Origin: Qipengyuania atrilutea
GTDB lineage: Bacteria; Pseudomonadota; Alphaproteobacteria; Sphingomonadales; Sphingomonadaceae
Length of the DNA stretch: 64,000 nt
Assembly (NCBI RefSeq): GCF_013370205.1
Contig: NZ_JABWGV010000002.1
Location: forward strand, 310,001 to 374,000
Direction of reading: 5' to 3'
Made by a program: the position numbers and the translations under genes. The notes under the pieces were generated by a model. It saw nothing but the letters and a program-made list of their open reading frames with translations, did not search any database and was not told the origin of the DNA. Below are positions 7,106-16,747 of this stretch, piece by piece (position 1 is the first letter of the stretch; each line of letters opens with the position of its first letter).

Positions 7106-9733
7106 TTAACTATTGGTTTGCGCAGCTTCTTTTTTGAGCGCGTAGAGAAGGTCGAGCGCCTCGCGCGGCGACAATGCGTCGATGTCGAGTTCGGCTAACC
7201 GGTCCGCCAGCGTATCGCGCGGCTCGCTTACCTCCGCCTGCGCGCTGGCAGCGGCGAACAGCGGCAATTCGCCTAGTCCCGCCGCCAGTCCGCCGGTTTC
7301 CGCACGGCCCTTCTCCAGCTTCGCCAGGACCGCCTTCGCGCGCGCGACGACGGGAGAGGGCACGCCCGCGAGTCGCGCTACCGCAAGGCCGTAGCTCTTG
7401 TCCGCCGCGCCGCGCGCCAGTTCGTGCAACAGGACTAGCTCGCCTTTCCACTCGCGCGCACGCACATGGTGCAAGCTGAGCGAATCGCAGGTCTCGGCAA
7501 GGCGCGAGAGTTCGTGATAATGCGTCGCGAAAAGGCAGCGGCACCGCAGCGTTTCATGCACCGCCTCGACCACTGCCCAAGCAAGCGCCATTCCGTCGTA
7601 GGTCGAAGTGCCGCGGCCCACCTCGTCTAGGATGACGAAGCTGCGCCGTGTCGCCTGGCTCAGGATCGCGGCCGTTTCGACCATCTCGACCATGAAGGTG
7701 GAGCGCCCGCGCGCCAGATTGTCCGCCGCGCCGACCCGGCTGAACAGGCGGTCCGCGATCCCGATGCGGGCCGCCTTGGCGGGAACAAAGCTGCCGGCCT
7801 GCGCGAGCAACACGATCAGCGCGTTCTGCCGCAGGAAGGTGGACTTGCCGCCCATGTTCGGCCCGCCGATCAGCCATAGGCGGTCACTTTCCGACAGGTT
7901 GCAATCGTTGGCGACGAACCGCTCGTTCGCCTTGGCCAGCGCGGCTTCCACCACCGGGTGCCGGCCGTCCTCGATTTCAAGTACCGGCTCGCTGTCGATC
8001 TCCGGCTGACACCAGTCGCCTTCGACCGCGCGCTCCGCGAGGCCCGCAGCGACGTCGATCCGGGCAAGTGCAGCGGCAGCGGCGGCCACGGCTTCGCGGG
8101 CATCCGAAACCGCATCGGTCAGCGCGGCAAAGTGCCGTTCTTCCAGCGACAGCGCCCGCGCGCCGGCCTCGGTGATCCGGCCCGCTTCTTCGTGCAGGGT
8201 TAAGGAATTGAAGCGCACCGCGCCCGCCATCGTCTGCCGGTGGGTGAAGCCGCTGTCCGCGGACATTAACGTGTCGCTGTGCTTAGCGGGGACTTCGATG
8301 AAATAGCCGAGCACGTTATTGTGCTTGATCTTGAGTGCCGTGACCCCGGTTTCCTCGCGGTAGCGCGCTTCCATCGCGGCGATCGCCTTGCGTGCATTGC
8401 CTGCGGCGCTGCGTAGTTCGTCGAGCTCTTCATCGAAAGCATCGGCGATGTAGTTGCCGCTGCCGCGCTCGGTCGGCGGCGTGGCGACTAGCGCGCGCGT
8501 CAGCAGGTCGATCAGCGCCTCATGCCCGCGCAGTTTTGCGAGCAGATCACCGAGCAGGGCGGGGCGGTCCTTGCTACCGGTGAGCAGTTCGTCGATCCGG
8601 CTGGCCTGCGCCAATCCGTCGCGGATTTGCCCGAGATCGCGCGGACTCCCCCGGCCCGCGACGATCCGGCCAAGTGCGCGGCCCAAGTCCGGCAGGCCGC
8701 GCAGCAGCGTGCGGATATCGGTGCGCAGCAGCGGATCGCGGTGGAAGTGTTTCACCAGCGACAGCCTCGCCGTAATGGCTTCGCGTTCAGCCAGAGGCGC
8801 GGACAGGTCTTCGGCGAGGAGTCGTGCGCCCGCCCCGGTCGAGCAGCGGTCGATACAGGCGAGCAGGCTTCCGGCTCGCGAACCGTCCTGCGCGGCAGTA
8901 ATTTCGAGGCTCGCGCGCGTCGCGCCGTCCATCGCAAGTTCGCTTCCGCCGAGACGCACTTTCGGGGGCAGCAGCAGCGGCAAAGTGCCGCGCCCGGCGT
9001 GGTCGAGATAGGCGATGAGGCCGCCCGCCGCGGCAAGCATCGCGCGGGAGAAATCGCCCAGACCGTCGAGCGTGGCAAGACCGTGCAGCGTTTTCAGGCG
9101 CTCTTCGCCAGCGTCACTTGAGAAGTCGCGTGCCGGCCGGCACTCTGCTTCCGGCAGTCCGGAGGCCTCCCATCCCTCGGGCACGACTACCTCGCTCGCA
9201 TCGAGCCGCGCCAGCACCGCGTCGAGGGTTTCGGACGCCGTTTCCTCCAGCACCATCTCGCCGGTCGATATGTCGCACGCAGCTATGCCAATGGTGCCGC
9301 GCACCTCAGCAAGCGCGACGAGGCGGTTGGAAGTGCCCGGGTTGAGCAGCGCCTCTTCGGTCAGTGTCCCTGCCGTCACGAAGCGCACGATGTCGCGTTT
9401 TACCAGCGCCTTGGAGCCGCCGCGCTGCTTCGCTTCTTCCGGCGTTTCGACCTGTTCGGCGATCGCGACGCGCTGTCCGGCCTTGATAAGGCGAGCGAGA
9501 TAGCCCTCCGCCGAATGTACCGGCACGCCGCACATCGGAACGGGCTTACCATCGTGCTCGCCCCGGCTGGTGAGCGCGATGTCGAGAACGCTCGCCGCGG
9601 TGCGTGCATCGTCGAAGAACAACTCGAAGAAGTCACCCATCCGGTAGAACAGCAGGCAGCCGGCCGCCTGCGCTTTCAGCACGAGATATTGCTCCATCAT
9701 CGGAGTGGGACCGGATTTGCTGGATGCCGCCAT
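7106..9733 (-). CDS. mutS: DNA mismatch repair protein MutS
   Basis: Recognises mismatches and small loops, then recruits MutL in an ATP-driven clamp. 875 residues, full length. The mismatch-binding N-terminus reads MMEQYLVLKAQAAGCLLFYRMGDFFELFFDDA, which contains the phenylalanine wedge region (YRMGDFFELF). The C-terminal ATPase has Walker A GGPNMGGKSTFLRQ near residue 622, the DEVGRGTSTYDG Walker B region and FATHYHEL. Divergent from maeB with 182 bases between starts, so the promoter must lie at 9734-9915. mutL is not in this window. Confidence 0.98.
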   Translation of the reverse strand: MAASSKSGPTPMMEQYLVLKAQAAGCLLFYRMGDFFELFFDDARTAASVLDIALTSRGEHDGKPVPMCGVPVHSAEGYLARLIKAGQRVAIAEQVETPEEAKQRGGSKALVKRDIVRFVTAGTLTEEALLNPGTSNRLVALAEVRGTIGIAACDISTGEMVLEETASETLDAVLARLDASEVVVPEGWEASGLPEAECRPARDFSSDAGEERLKTLHGLATLDGLGDFSRAMLAAAGGLIAYLDHAGRGTLPLLLPPKVRLGGSELAMDGATRASLEITAAQDGSRAGSLLACIDRCSTGAGARLLAEDLSAPLAEREAITARLSLVKHFHRDPLLRTDIRTLLRGLPDLGRALGRIVAGRGSPRDLGQIRDGLAQASRIDELLTGSKDRPALLGDLLAKLRGHEALIDLLTRALVATPPTERGSGNYIADAFDEELDELRSAAGNARKAIAAMEARYREETGVTALKIKHNNVLGYFIEVPAKHSDTLMSADSGFTHRQTMAGAVRFNSLTLHEEAGRITEAGARALSLEERHFAALTDAVSDAREAVAAAAAALARIDVAAGLAERAVEGDWCQPEIDSEPVLEIEDGRHPVVEAALAKANERFVANDCNLSESDRLWLIGGPNMGGKSTFLRQNALIVLLAQAGSFVPAKAARIGIADRLFSRVGAADNLARGRSTFMVEMVETAAILSQATRRSFVILDEVGRGTSTYDGMALAWAVVEAVHETLRCRCLFATHYHELSRLAETCDSLSLHHVRAREWKGELVLLHELARGAADKSYGLAVARLAGVPSPVVARAKAVLAKLEKGRAETGGLAAGLGELPLFAAASAQAEVSEPRDTLADRLAELDIDALSPREALDLLYALKKEAAQTNS

Positions 9734-9915
9734 TACGTCAGGGGTTAGCGACAGTGGGCACGATTCGTGAAGAGATGTGCGCTCGCTGTCCCCTGCGCTG
9801 GCATCCAGGTCCGCTTGACGTTACGGCGCACGCAATTTCGCTTTTCCCTACCCGCTTGGCGAAGCCTGCTGTAGGGCCGGGGCGATTAGCAGCAACAACG
9901 ACAGAAGGATTGCCG

Positions 9916-12180
9916 GTGTCCGACGAGAAGACTGACGATTTCACCACCCGCGAGGCACTGTTCTACCACGAAACCATCCGCCCGGGTAAGATCGAGATCG
10001 TTCCGTCCAAACCCGTCGCGACGCAGCGCGACCTGTCGCTCGCCTATTCGCCGGGCGTGGCCGCTCCGGTCGAGGCCATTGCGAGGGATCCACTGCTTGC
10101 CGGGCGCTATACCGCGCGATCGAACCTCGTCGCGGTTATCTCCAACGGCACCGCGATCCTCGGCCTCGGCAATCTGGGCGCGCTCGCTTCCAAACCCGTG
10201 ATGGAGGGCAAGGCGGTGCTGTTCAAACGGTTCGCGGACGTCGATTCCATCGACATCGAACTTGATACCGAAGACCCGGAGGCATTCATCAACGCGGTCG
10301 CGCTGATGGAGCCGAGCTTCGGCGGGATCAACCTCGAGGATATCAAGGCGCCGGAATGCTTCATAATCGAGCAGACCCTGCGCGAGCGGATGAAGATCCC
10401 GGTGATGCACGACGACCAGCACGGAACCGCGATCATCGCGGCGGCCGGCCTGATCAACGCGGTTCACCTGACCGGACGCAATTTCAAGGACGTGAAAATG
10501 GTCGTGAACGGCGCGGGCGCTTCGGCGATTGCCTGCACCGCGCTGATCAAGGCGATGGGCGTTCCGCACGATAATGTCGTCATGTGCGACCGCTCCGGCC
10601 CGATCTACCGGGGCCGCGAGGAATCGATGGACCAGTTCAAGAGCGCGCATGCGGTCGATACCGACGCGCGTAGCCTCGAAGAAGCACTGGTGTGTGCGGA
10701 CATCTTCCTCGGCCTGTCTGCGGCGGGGGCGCTGAAGCCGGAATGGGTGAAGAAAATGGCCGACCAGCCGATCATCTTCGCCATGGCCAACCCGACGCCC
10801 GAGATCATGCCCGATGTCGCGCAGGCCGTGCGCCCCGACGCGATCATCGCCACGGGCCGCAGTGACTTTCCCAACCAGGTCAACAACGTACTCGGCTTTC
10901 CGTTCATCTTCCGCGGCGCGCTCGACGTACAGGCGACCGCGATCAACGAGGAAATGAAGATCGCCGCGGCGAACGCCATCGCCGAACTGGCGCGCGAGCG
11001 GGTGCCGGAAGAGGTCGCTGCCGCCTACGGCGTGAACCATCAGTTCGGGCGCGACTACATCATTCCCGCGCCCTTCGATCCGCGCCTGATCGAGCGTGTG
11101 TCCTCTGCAGTCGCCAAGGCGGCGATGGATTCCGGCGTCGCGCAGGTGCCGATCGAGGATTTCGAGGAATACCGCCTCTCGCTCAAAGCGCGGCTCAATC
11201 CGACCACCGCCGTTCTCACGCAGGTGTACGAGGAAGCGAAGAAGAACCCGAAGCGGGTCGTTTTCGCCGAAGCGGAAGAGGACGTGGTGCTGCGCGCCGC
11301 GATCCAGTTCCGCGACTTCGGCTACGGTACGCCGGTACTTGTCGGGCGGACCGAGAAGGTGCGCGAGAAGCTGGTCGAGCTGGCCGTGTCCGATCCCGAC
11401 AGCTTCGAGATCGAGAACAGTGCCGATTCCAGCCATATCGAGGCGATGAACGACTATCTCTACAAGCGTCTGCAGCGCCGCGGCTATACCGAGCGGGACG
11501 TACGGCGGATGGTCAATCAGGAGCGCAACGTGTTCGCTTCGCTGCTGCTGGCACTGGGGCATGGCGATGCGATGATCACCGGCCTCACGCGGCCTTTCGC
11601 GCAGACGGCGAAGGAAGTGAACCTCGTGCTCGACCCCAAGCCGGGCTGCATTCCCTTCGGCATCCACATGACCATCGGGAAGAACTACACCGTGTTCCTT
11701 GCCGATACGACGATCAACGAGCGGCCGAGCGCGGCCGATCTCGCGCAGATCGCAAAGGAAACGGCCGCCGTGGCGCGCCGCATGGGACACGAACCGCGGG
11801 TCGCGTTCCTGTCCTATTCCACCTTCGGCAACCCCTCCGGCAAATGGCTCGAGAACATTCGCGACGCCGTGGCGATGCTGGATGCGGAGGAGCCGGGCTT
11901 CGAGTACGAGGGCGAGATGGCGCCTGATGCCGCGCTCAACCCGAAGGTTATGGCGCTGTATCCGTTCAGCCGCCTGTCGGGACCGGCTAACGTGCTCGTC
12001 ATGCCGGGCCTGCAATCGGCGAACCTGTCGGCGAAGCTGCTGCGCGAACTTGGCGACAACGCGACGATCGGGCCAATGCTGATCGGAATGGAGAAGCCGG
12101 TACAGATCGCGCCGATGACTGCCATCGCGCCAGACGTGCTGACGCTTTCGGTGCTCGCGGCAGCAGGGACGGTCGGCTAG
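9916..12180 (+). CDS. maeB: NADP-dependent malic enzyme with phosphotransacetylase-like domain
   Basis: Oxidative decarboxylation of malate to pyruvate. 754 residues from a GTG start with an AGAAGGA Shine-Dalgarno six bases upstream; the open frame extends farther but overlaps mutS. Residues 1-430 are the malic enzyme part ([45 protein letters not shown]). The C-terminal 320 residues are a phosphotransacetylase-like domain ([43 protein letters not shown]), which in MaeB proteins is regulatory (acetyl-CoA sensing) rather than known to be catalytic. The stop overlaps the convergent permease stop through a shared CTAG. Confidence 0.96.
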   Translation: MSDEKTDDFTTREALFYHETIRPGKIEIVPSKPVATQRDLSLAYSPGVAAPVEAIARDPLLAGRYTARSNLVAVISNGTAILGLGNLGALASKPVMEGKAVLFKRFADVDSIDIELDTEDPEAFINAVALMEPSFGGINLEDIKAPECFIIEQTLRERMKIPVMHDDQHGTAIIAAAGLINAVHLTGRNFKDVKMVVNGAGASAIACTALIKAMGVPHDNVVMCDRSGPIYRGREESMDQFKSAHAVDTDARSLEEALVCADIFLGLSAAGALKPEWVKKMADQPIIFAMANPTPEIMPDVAQAVRPDAIIATGRSDFPNQVNNVLGFPFIFRGALDVQATAINEEMKIAAANAIAELARERVPEEVAAAYGVNHQFGRDYIIPAPFDPRLIERVSSAVAKAAMDSGVAQVPIEDFEEYRLSLKARLNPTTAVLTQVYEEAKKNPKRVVFAEAEEDVVLRAAIQFRDFGYGTPVLVGRTEKVREKLVELAVSDPDSFEIENSADSSHIEAMNDYLYKRLQRRGYTERDVRRMVNQERNVFASLLLALGHGDAMITGLTRPFAQTAKEVNLVLDPKPGCIPFGIHMTIGKNYTVFLADTTINERPSAADLAQIAKETAAVARRMGHEPRVAFLSYSTFGNPSGKWLENIRDAVAMLDAEEPGFEYEGEMAPDAALNPKVMALYPFSRLSGPANVLVMPGLQSANLSAKLLRELGDNATIGPMLIGMEKPVQIAPMTAIAPDVLTLSVLAAAGTVG

Positions 12181-13973
12181 GTGTAGAAGGCCCAGATCGC
12201 GACCGAGGTTGCGAGGCCGACTCCGATGTTCATCGGCAGGCCGATCTTCACGAAGTCGGTAAAGCGGTAATTCGCCGCGCCATAAACGAGCGTGTTGGTC
12301 TGGTAGCCGATGGGCGTCGCGAAGCTCGCGCTTGCCCCGAACATTACCGCGACGATGAGCGGGCGCGCGTCGATGCCCGCCGCCTCGGCAAGGCCGATGG
12401 CGATCGGCGTCATGATGACGGCAATAGCGTTGTTGGTGATGACTTCGGTCAAAATACTGGTGACGGCGTAAACGATCAGGATGAGGACGAGGGGAGAGGT
12501 CGCCGACATCAGAGGTTCGAGCCAGGCCACGACCAACTCGATCGTACCCGCATTGTCCAGACCCTTGCCGAAAGCGAGCATGCCGAAGATGAGGACAAGC
12601 GTATTGCCGTCGAGGCTTGCCCAGGCATCGCTCGGCTCGATACAGCGCAGCAGCAGGACAATGGCCACCCCGCCGACCGCGAGCGCCTCGATGGGGAGCT
12701 CGAACAGGGCCGCGCCGACTACCACACCGAGCAGAGTGGCGATGGCGATGGGCGCCTTGCTGCGACGAAAGCTGCGGATCGCCGTAGTGCCGACATCGGT
12801 CAGCTGCATATTGCCCTGAAGCGCCTGCGCCGCGTCGCTGCCCGCCGCGATCAGCAGCCTGTCGCCTGCTCTCACGCGCGCCTCGGCCAGCGTCGGACCA
12901 GCAAGGTGCCGCGGCCGCGCGAGGCCGAGCACGCGCACTCTCAGCCGGGACAGCAGCGGGATTTCCCTCAGCCTTTGGCCGACCACCGGATGCGAAGCCG
13001 ACACCACCGCTTCAATGATGTGAAGATCGTCAGGCCGGTCGGGCGCAGCGGTCGTGATCCCGCCGCCAACGCCGGTCAGGCCGGTGCGGAAATCGGCTGC
13101 TTCTGCAAGCGATGCGATTTCCTCGGGGCTTGCCGCGACGACGAGCTGGTCGCCGGCCGACAGGACGATGTCTTCCAGTCCCTTGCGCTGCAACGTCAGT
13201 CCGCGCTGGATCGCTTGTATCCTGACGCCCGGCCTGCGCGCGATGTTCGTTTCCGACAAACGCTGTCCGACGTAGCGGCTCCGCTCCGTCAGGATAAGGT
13301 GCGAGAGGTACATGTCGCTCTCGCGCTCCTCGTCGCCGAGGCGCGGTCCCCGGTTCGGCAGCAGCCACGGACCGAACAACGCAAGGACCGCCAGACCCGC
13401 AAGCAAGCTCACCAACCCGACGCCGGTGATCTCGAAGATGCCGAAGGCTTCCTGGCCCTGCTCCTGCGCGACGCCGTTGACGAGCAGGTTGGTGGACGTG
13501 CCGATCAGCGTCAGCGTGCCGCCGAGGATCGTCAGATAGGACAGCGGGATCAACAACCGGGTCGCCGCGACGCGCAAAACGCGCGCAAGCCGCCGCACGA
13601 TCGGGATCATCACGATGACGACCGGCGTGTTGTTCATGAAAGCCGAGGCGACAAGCGTGCCCAGCCCGATTTCCGCCGTAGCGAGCCGCGGCGTGCGGAG
13701 CGTACGGCGCACGATCCAGCCGGACACTTCTTCCAGCGCCCCAGTCCTGAGGAGCGCGCCCGACAGGATGAACATGGCAGCGATGGTTATCGGTGCGGAA
13801 TTGGCGAAGGTACCGAGCATGTCGCCGGGCGGGAGGTACCCGAGCACCAGCATCGCCGCGCCGGCGGCGATGGCTATCACTACCGGTGGGCGTCGCTCCC
13901 AGAAGAACGCTGCGAATGTGAGCAGAAGCAGGACGAGGCCGATCTGCGCCGAGTAATCCGATACGAACGACAT
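12177..13973 (-). CDS. SLC13-family anion permease with two RCK_C (TrkA_C) domains
   Basis: Sodium- or proton-coupled carrier of dicarboxylates, sulfate or similar anions in the inner membrane. About 598 residues with membrane halves at roughly 1-205 and 405-598, separated by a soluble insert with two TrkA_C-like ligand-binding repeats (centred near 220-290 and 310-385). Repeated Asn-Thr signatures SAFMNNTPVVIV and EVITNNAIAVIM, plus GTSTNLLVNG, are typical SLC13 substrate-site loops. ATG at 13973 preferred; GTG at 13976 is one codon longer. Substrate cannot be assigned. Convergence with malic enzyme makes a C4-dicarboxylate substrate tempting but unproven. Confidence 0.85.
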   Translation of the reverse strand: MSFVSDYSAQIGLVLLLLTFAAFFWERRPPVVIAIAAGAAMLVLGYLPPGDMLGTFANSAPITIAAMFILSGALLRTGALEEVSGWIVRRTLRTPRLATAEIGLGTLVASAFMNNTPVVIVMIPIVRRLARVLRVAATRLLIPLSYLTILGGTLTLIGTSTNLLVNGVAQEQGQEAFGIFEITGVGLVSLLAGLAVLALFGPWLLPNRGPRLGDEERESDMYLSHLILTERSRYVGQRLSETNIARRPGVRIQAIQRGLTLQRKGLEDIVLSAGDQLVVAASPEEIASLAEAADFRTGLTGVGGGITTAAPDRPDDLHIIEAVVSASHPVVGQRLREIPLLSRLRVRVLGLARPRHLAGPTLAEARVRAGDRLLIAAGSDAAQALQGNMQLTDVGTTAIRSFRRSKAPIAIATLLGVVVGAALFELPIEALAVGGVAIVLLLRCIEPSDAWASLDGNTLVLIFGMLAFGKGLDNAGTIELVVAWLEPLMSATSPLVLILIVYAVTSILTEVITNNAIAVIMTPIAIGLAEAAGIDARPLIVAVMFGASASFATPIGYQTNTLVYGAANYRFTDFVKIGLPMNIGVGLATSVAIWAFYT

Positions 13974-14018
13974 CACTCAGCAGACTCGCATTTGTTGGCC
14001 TGCTTGCGATGTCGCAGA

Positions 14019-14048
14019 ACGCAAACCGCCCGCCAAGCAAGTTTGCGT
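14019..14048. repeat. Inverted repeat ACGCAAAC/GTTTGCGT between trmB and the permease
   Basis: Perfect eight-base inverted repeat (14019-14026 and 14041-14048) with a 14-base loop, about 45 bases upstream of the SLC13 start and 20 bases past the trmB stop, both on the minus strand. There is no T-tract, so it is not a classical terminator. It could be an mRNA hairpin or an operator for the permease. Low confidence in function. Confidence 0.35.
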
Positions 14049-14068
14049 TTGCGTGCCGGGAAGGAATG

Positions 14069-14779
14069 CTAGTCTGCCGGTCGCCGCCGGTAGCGGAAGT
14101 ACCACACTTCGTGCCCCATTTGCTCGCGGGCCTTCTTCTCGTAGCGCGTCTCGCACCAGCCGCCGGGCCGCTGCTCGAAGCTGCTGCGATCCTCCGCGAG
14201 CCATTCGAACCGGTCGGTGAACCGCCGCATGACCATCAGCGCGTGGCGCAGATAGACGGGGTGATCCGTGCCGAAGCGGAACTCGCCGCCGGGCTTCAGC
14301 TTGTCCGCGATCATGGCAACCGGCCCGTCGTTCATCATGCGCCGCTTCGCATGCCGCGCCTTGGGCCAGGGATCCGGATGCAGCAGATAGACGAAGCTGA
14401 GTGCGCCGTCGGGAATGCGATCCAGCACCTTCAGAGCATCGCCATGCTCGATGCGGATGTTGGGCAGATGCTGTTCCTCGACGTGACCGAGCAGCGAAGC
14501 GACGCCGTTCAGATATGGCTCGGCACCGATGAAGCCGTGGTCGGGCAGCATATCCGCGCGGTAGGCGAGGTGTTCGCCGCCGCCGAAGCCGATCTCGAAA
14601 TGCAGCGGGCGGTGGTGCCCGAACAGGGAGTCTGAGGTAACCGGTCCTTCGTCCGGCACGGCGATCTGCGGAAGCAGGCTCTCGTACAGGTCCTGCTGAT
14701 AACCGCGAAGCGGTTTGCCGACACTCCGCCCGTAAAGCCGTTGCAGCGTCGTCGGATCGCCTTCCTTGTTCGCAGTCAT
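14069..14779 (-). CDS. trmB: tRNA (guanine-N7-)-methyltransferase
   Basis: SAM-dependent methylation of G46 in tRNA. 236 residues from ATG 14779; a longer frame upstream is not supported. SAM-binding loop LHFEIGFGGGEHLAYRA, the substrate motif LHPDPWPKARHAKRR, and the C-terminal FGTDHPVYLRHAL are all diagnostic. The family's usual partner genes in sphingomonads (lnt, metK) are here 11 kb away, so trmB stands alone. The divergent gene is the PEP-CTERM protein at 15001. Confidence 0.95.
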   Translation of the reverse strand: MTANKEGDPTTLQRLYGRSVGKPLRGYQQDLYESLLPQIAVPDEGPVTSDSLFGHHRPLHFEIGFGGGEHLAYRADMLPDHGFIGAEPYLNGVASLLGHVEEQHLPNIRIEHGDALKVLDRIPDGALSFVYLLHPDPWPKARHAKRRMMNDGPVAMIADKLKPGGEFRFGTDHPVYLRHALMVMRRFTDRFEWLAEDRSSFEQRPGGWCETRYEKKAREQMGHEVWYFRYRRRPAD

Positions 14780-14866
14780 GGTCGGCGCGCTTAGCGCCGG
14801 CTCATGCCGAGGTCCAGACCGGCCACGTGAGCTTCGGTCCATCGTCTCACCGCACACAAGGCGCGG

Positions 14867-14874
14867 TTAACCAT
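14867..14874 (+). promoter_or_regulatory. Candidate CtrA half-site TTAACCAT
   Basis: Exact TTAACCAT, an octamer I recall as enriched in CtrA-controlled promoters of Caulobacter, lies 127 bases before the PEP-CTERM gene start. A second GTTAAC occurs near 14927. The full TTAA-N7-TTAA form is absent, so support is weak. Confidence 0.3.
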
Positions 14875-15000
14875 CGAAACCCACTATTTTTCGCACTTTA
14901 CGGAACGATGCCCGTCGCCCTCAGTAAGGTTAACGGGTGGAACATTTCGGGCGAGGCGCCGATGCATCCGCCTTGTCCCTTAAATTTGAGGACTGAATTC

Positions 15001-15726
15001 ATGATATTACCAACACTTTCCCTACGAAGTGCCGCCGCACTCGGTACTGCCGCGGCGATTTTCGCTGCCGCGCCGGCAAGTGCCGCAACCTTCGTCGTCG
15101 ATTTCGAAACTCTTAACGATAGCGGTGTAACCGGATCGGCCTTCCTCGAAACCAGCGACGATAACGAAACGCTGACCGTTACGATCAATGCAAGCGGTCT
15201 CGAAGTCGGTCAGCCGCACGTCGCGCATATTCACGGTCGTTTCAATAACGGCGGACAGGCGATGAATTCGTTCACGCCAACTTTGGACGACGATACCGAT
15301 GGTGACGGGTTCATAGAACTTGGTGAGGGCCTTCCGCGTTACGGGCAGATCATTCTGCCACTGACTGGCTTTTCTGCCGACGCGATGGGTAACGCGAATT
15401 ACTCAATGACGTTCGATCTGACCGATTCCAGCATCTTCAATGCGGACTTCACTGCCGAAGATCTTCTACCGCTGCAGCTGCGCGAAATCGTGCTGCACGG
15501 TTTGACCGTACCGGCAGTCGGTGATGGAACACCGGGCGAAGTCGATGGGACCGCAGGTTACAAGGCCGTACTTCCAGTCGCTGCCGGCGAAATCCGTCCG
15601 GGCAACATGACCGCAGCAGTGCCGGAACCGGCAACCTGGGCGATGATGCTTCTCGGCTTCTTCGGCCTCGGCGGTGTCATGCGCACGAAGACGAACGTTC
15701 GCCGTACGCTAAGCTACAGGTGGTAA
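15001..15726 (+). CDS. CHRD-domain protein with signal peptide and PEP-CTERM anchor
   Basis: 241-residue exported protein. Residues 1-28 form a signal peptide ending APASAA. The body has CHRD-like features (VAHIHGRFN and GYKAVLPVAAGEIRPGNM) and several Asp-rich turns. The C-terminus is a PEP-CTERM sorting tag: VPEPATWAMMLLGFFGLGG followed by a basic tail, the substrate of exosortase/EpsH-type processing coupled to exopolysaccharide export. A GAGGA Shine-Dalgarno ten bases before the ATG decides the start. No exosortase gene is in the window. Codon choice is more AT-rich than its neighbours. Function on the surface is unknown. Confidence 0.82.
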   Translation: MILPTLSLRSAAALGTAAAIFAAAPASAATFVVDFETLNDSGVTGSAFLETSDDNETLTVTINASGLEVGQPHVAHIHGRFNNGGQAMNSFTPTLDDDTDGDGFIELGEGLPRYGQIILPLTGFSADAMGNANYSMTFDLTDSSIFNADFTAEDLLPLQLREIVLHGLTVPAVGDGTPGEVDGTAGYKAVLPVAAGEIRPGNMTAAVPEPATWAMMLLGFFGLGGVMRTKTNVRRTLSYRW

Positions 15727-15821
15727 GGCGCTTTAAGCGCTAGCCGCCAAGGCCCGCTTCCGCCTTTTCCCCTCGAAGGCGGGCGGGCCGACCTGATACC
15801 CCTGCCAATTGGCACAAAAGC

Positions 15822-15849
15822 AAACGGCCTCCCGATCGGGAGGCCGTTT
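15822..15849. terminator. Bidirectional intrinsic terminator
   Basis: Perfect 12-bp inverted repeat, AAACGGCCTCCC and GGGAGGCCGTTT around GATC, between the convergent PEP-CTERM and ctrA genes. A-tract on one side and T-tract on the other let it work in both directions. Confidence 0.85.
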
Positions 15850-15871
15850 CGTATTCGGGTAAGAGAGCAGT

Positions 15872-16567
15872 TTATGCGGCTTCGGCTTCTTCGCCCGGAT
15901 CGCGCAGCACGTAGCCGCGGCCCCATACCGTCTCGATGTAGTTTTCGCCGTCGCAAGCATGGCTGAGCTTTTTGCGCAGCTTGCAGATGAAGACGTCGAT
16001 GATCTTGAGTTCGGGTTCGTCCATGCCGCCGTAAAGGTGATTGAGGAACATTTCCTTGGTCAGCGTCGTGCCCTTGCGAAGCGAGAGCAGTTCCAGCATC
16101 GCATATTCCTTGCCGGTCAGATGCACGCGCGCACCGTCGACTTCCACCGTCTTGGCGTCGAGGTTCACGGCGAGCTTGCCGGTCCGGATAACGCTTTGCG
16201 AGTGGCCCTTGGAGCGGCGTACCACGGCGTGAATGCGGGCAACGAGTTCTTCACGGTGGAAAGGCTTGGTGACGTAATCGTCAGCGCCGAACCCGAAGCT
16301 GCGGATCTTGGAATCCATTTCCGCGACGCCCGACAGGATGAGAACCGGGGTCTGGACCTTGGCGACGCGCAGCTTCTTGAGTACGTCGTACCCGTGCATG
16401 TCGGGCAGGTTCAGGTCGAGCAGAATGATGTCGTAATCGTAAAGCTTGCCTAGATCGAGGCCCTCTTCCCCGAGGTCCGTCGTATAGACGTTGAAGCCTT
16501 CGGTGGTCAGCATAAGCTCGATCGCTTTTGCCGTTGTCGGCTCGTCTTCAATCAGCAGTACACGCAT
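15872..16567 (-). CDS. ctrA: Cell-cycle response regulator CtrA
   Basis: OmpR-family DNA-binding master regulator of the alphaproteobacterial cell cycle, motility and development. 231 residues. Receiver domain: acidic pocket Glu7-Asp8, phosphorylation site Asp51 in [13 protein letters not shown], conserved Lys in [11 protein letters not shown]. The winged-helix domain (about 125-225) has [43 protein letters not shown] (in parts) and [11 protein letters not shown], nearly invariant in CtrA. In Sphingomonadales CtrA is generally non-essential and drives motility and polar genes. Upstream 16568-16747 is AT-rich with several TTAA words but no canonical paired site. Isolated from cckA/chpT here. 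Confidence 0.97.
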   Translation of the reverse strand: MRVLLIEDEPTTAKAIELMLTTEGFNVYTTDLGEEGLDLGKLYDYDIILLDLNLPDMHGYDVLKKLRVAKVQTPVLILSGVAEMDSKIRSFGFGADDYVTKPFHREELVARIHAVVRRSKGHSQSVIRTGKLAVNLDAKTVEVDGARVHLTGKEYAMLELLSLRKGTTLTKEMFLNHLYGGMDEPELKIIDVFICKLRKKLSHACDGENYIETVWGRGYVLRDPGEEAEAA

Positions 16568-16747
16568 GGGTTGAGTTCCCCCCTAAGCCCCGTGGTCCAG
16601 TCCGTGCGGTAACCCCCCGGTAAGGGGTCTTGCACTCGATTAACCACACAACTTCTGAACAGGAAAGGTTAATTTTCTGTGAAATGAATTAACAATTTCG
16701 TGCGTTGCACATCTGTTCGAAGAGGGGGTTAGTGCGTTGAATAAATG

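Noticed and set aside
9886-12015. Open frame of 709 codons on the minus strand opposite maeB
   Set aside because: It is antisense to a fully convincing malic enzyme, is rich in Arg/His/Gly as typical of GC-rich shadow frames, and has no ribosome site or recognisable motif.
16640-16692. Possible CtrA autoregulatory site upstream of ctrA (TTAA words at 16640, 16669, 16689)
   Set aside because: The spacing between the nearest pair is 16 bases, not the seven of the canonical TTAA-N7-TTAA site; no GANTC methylation site was seen beside them.
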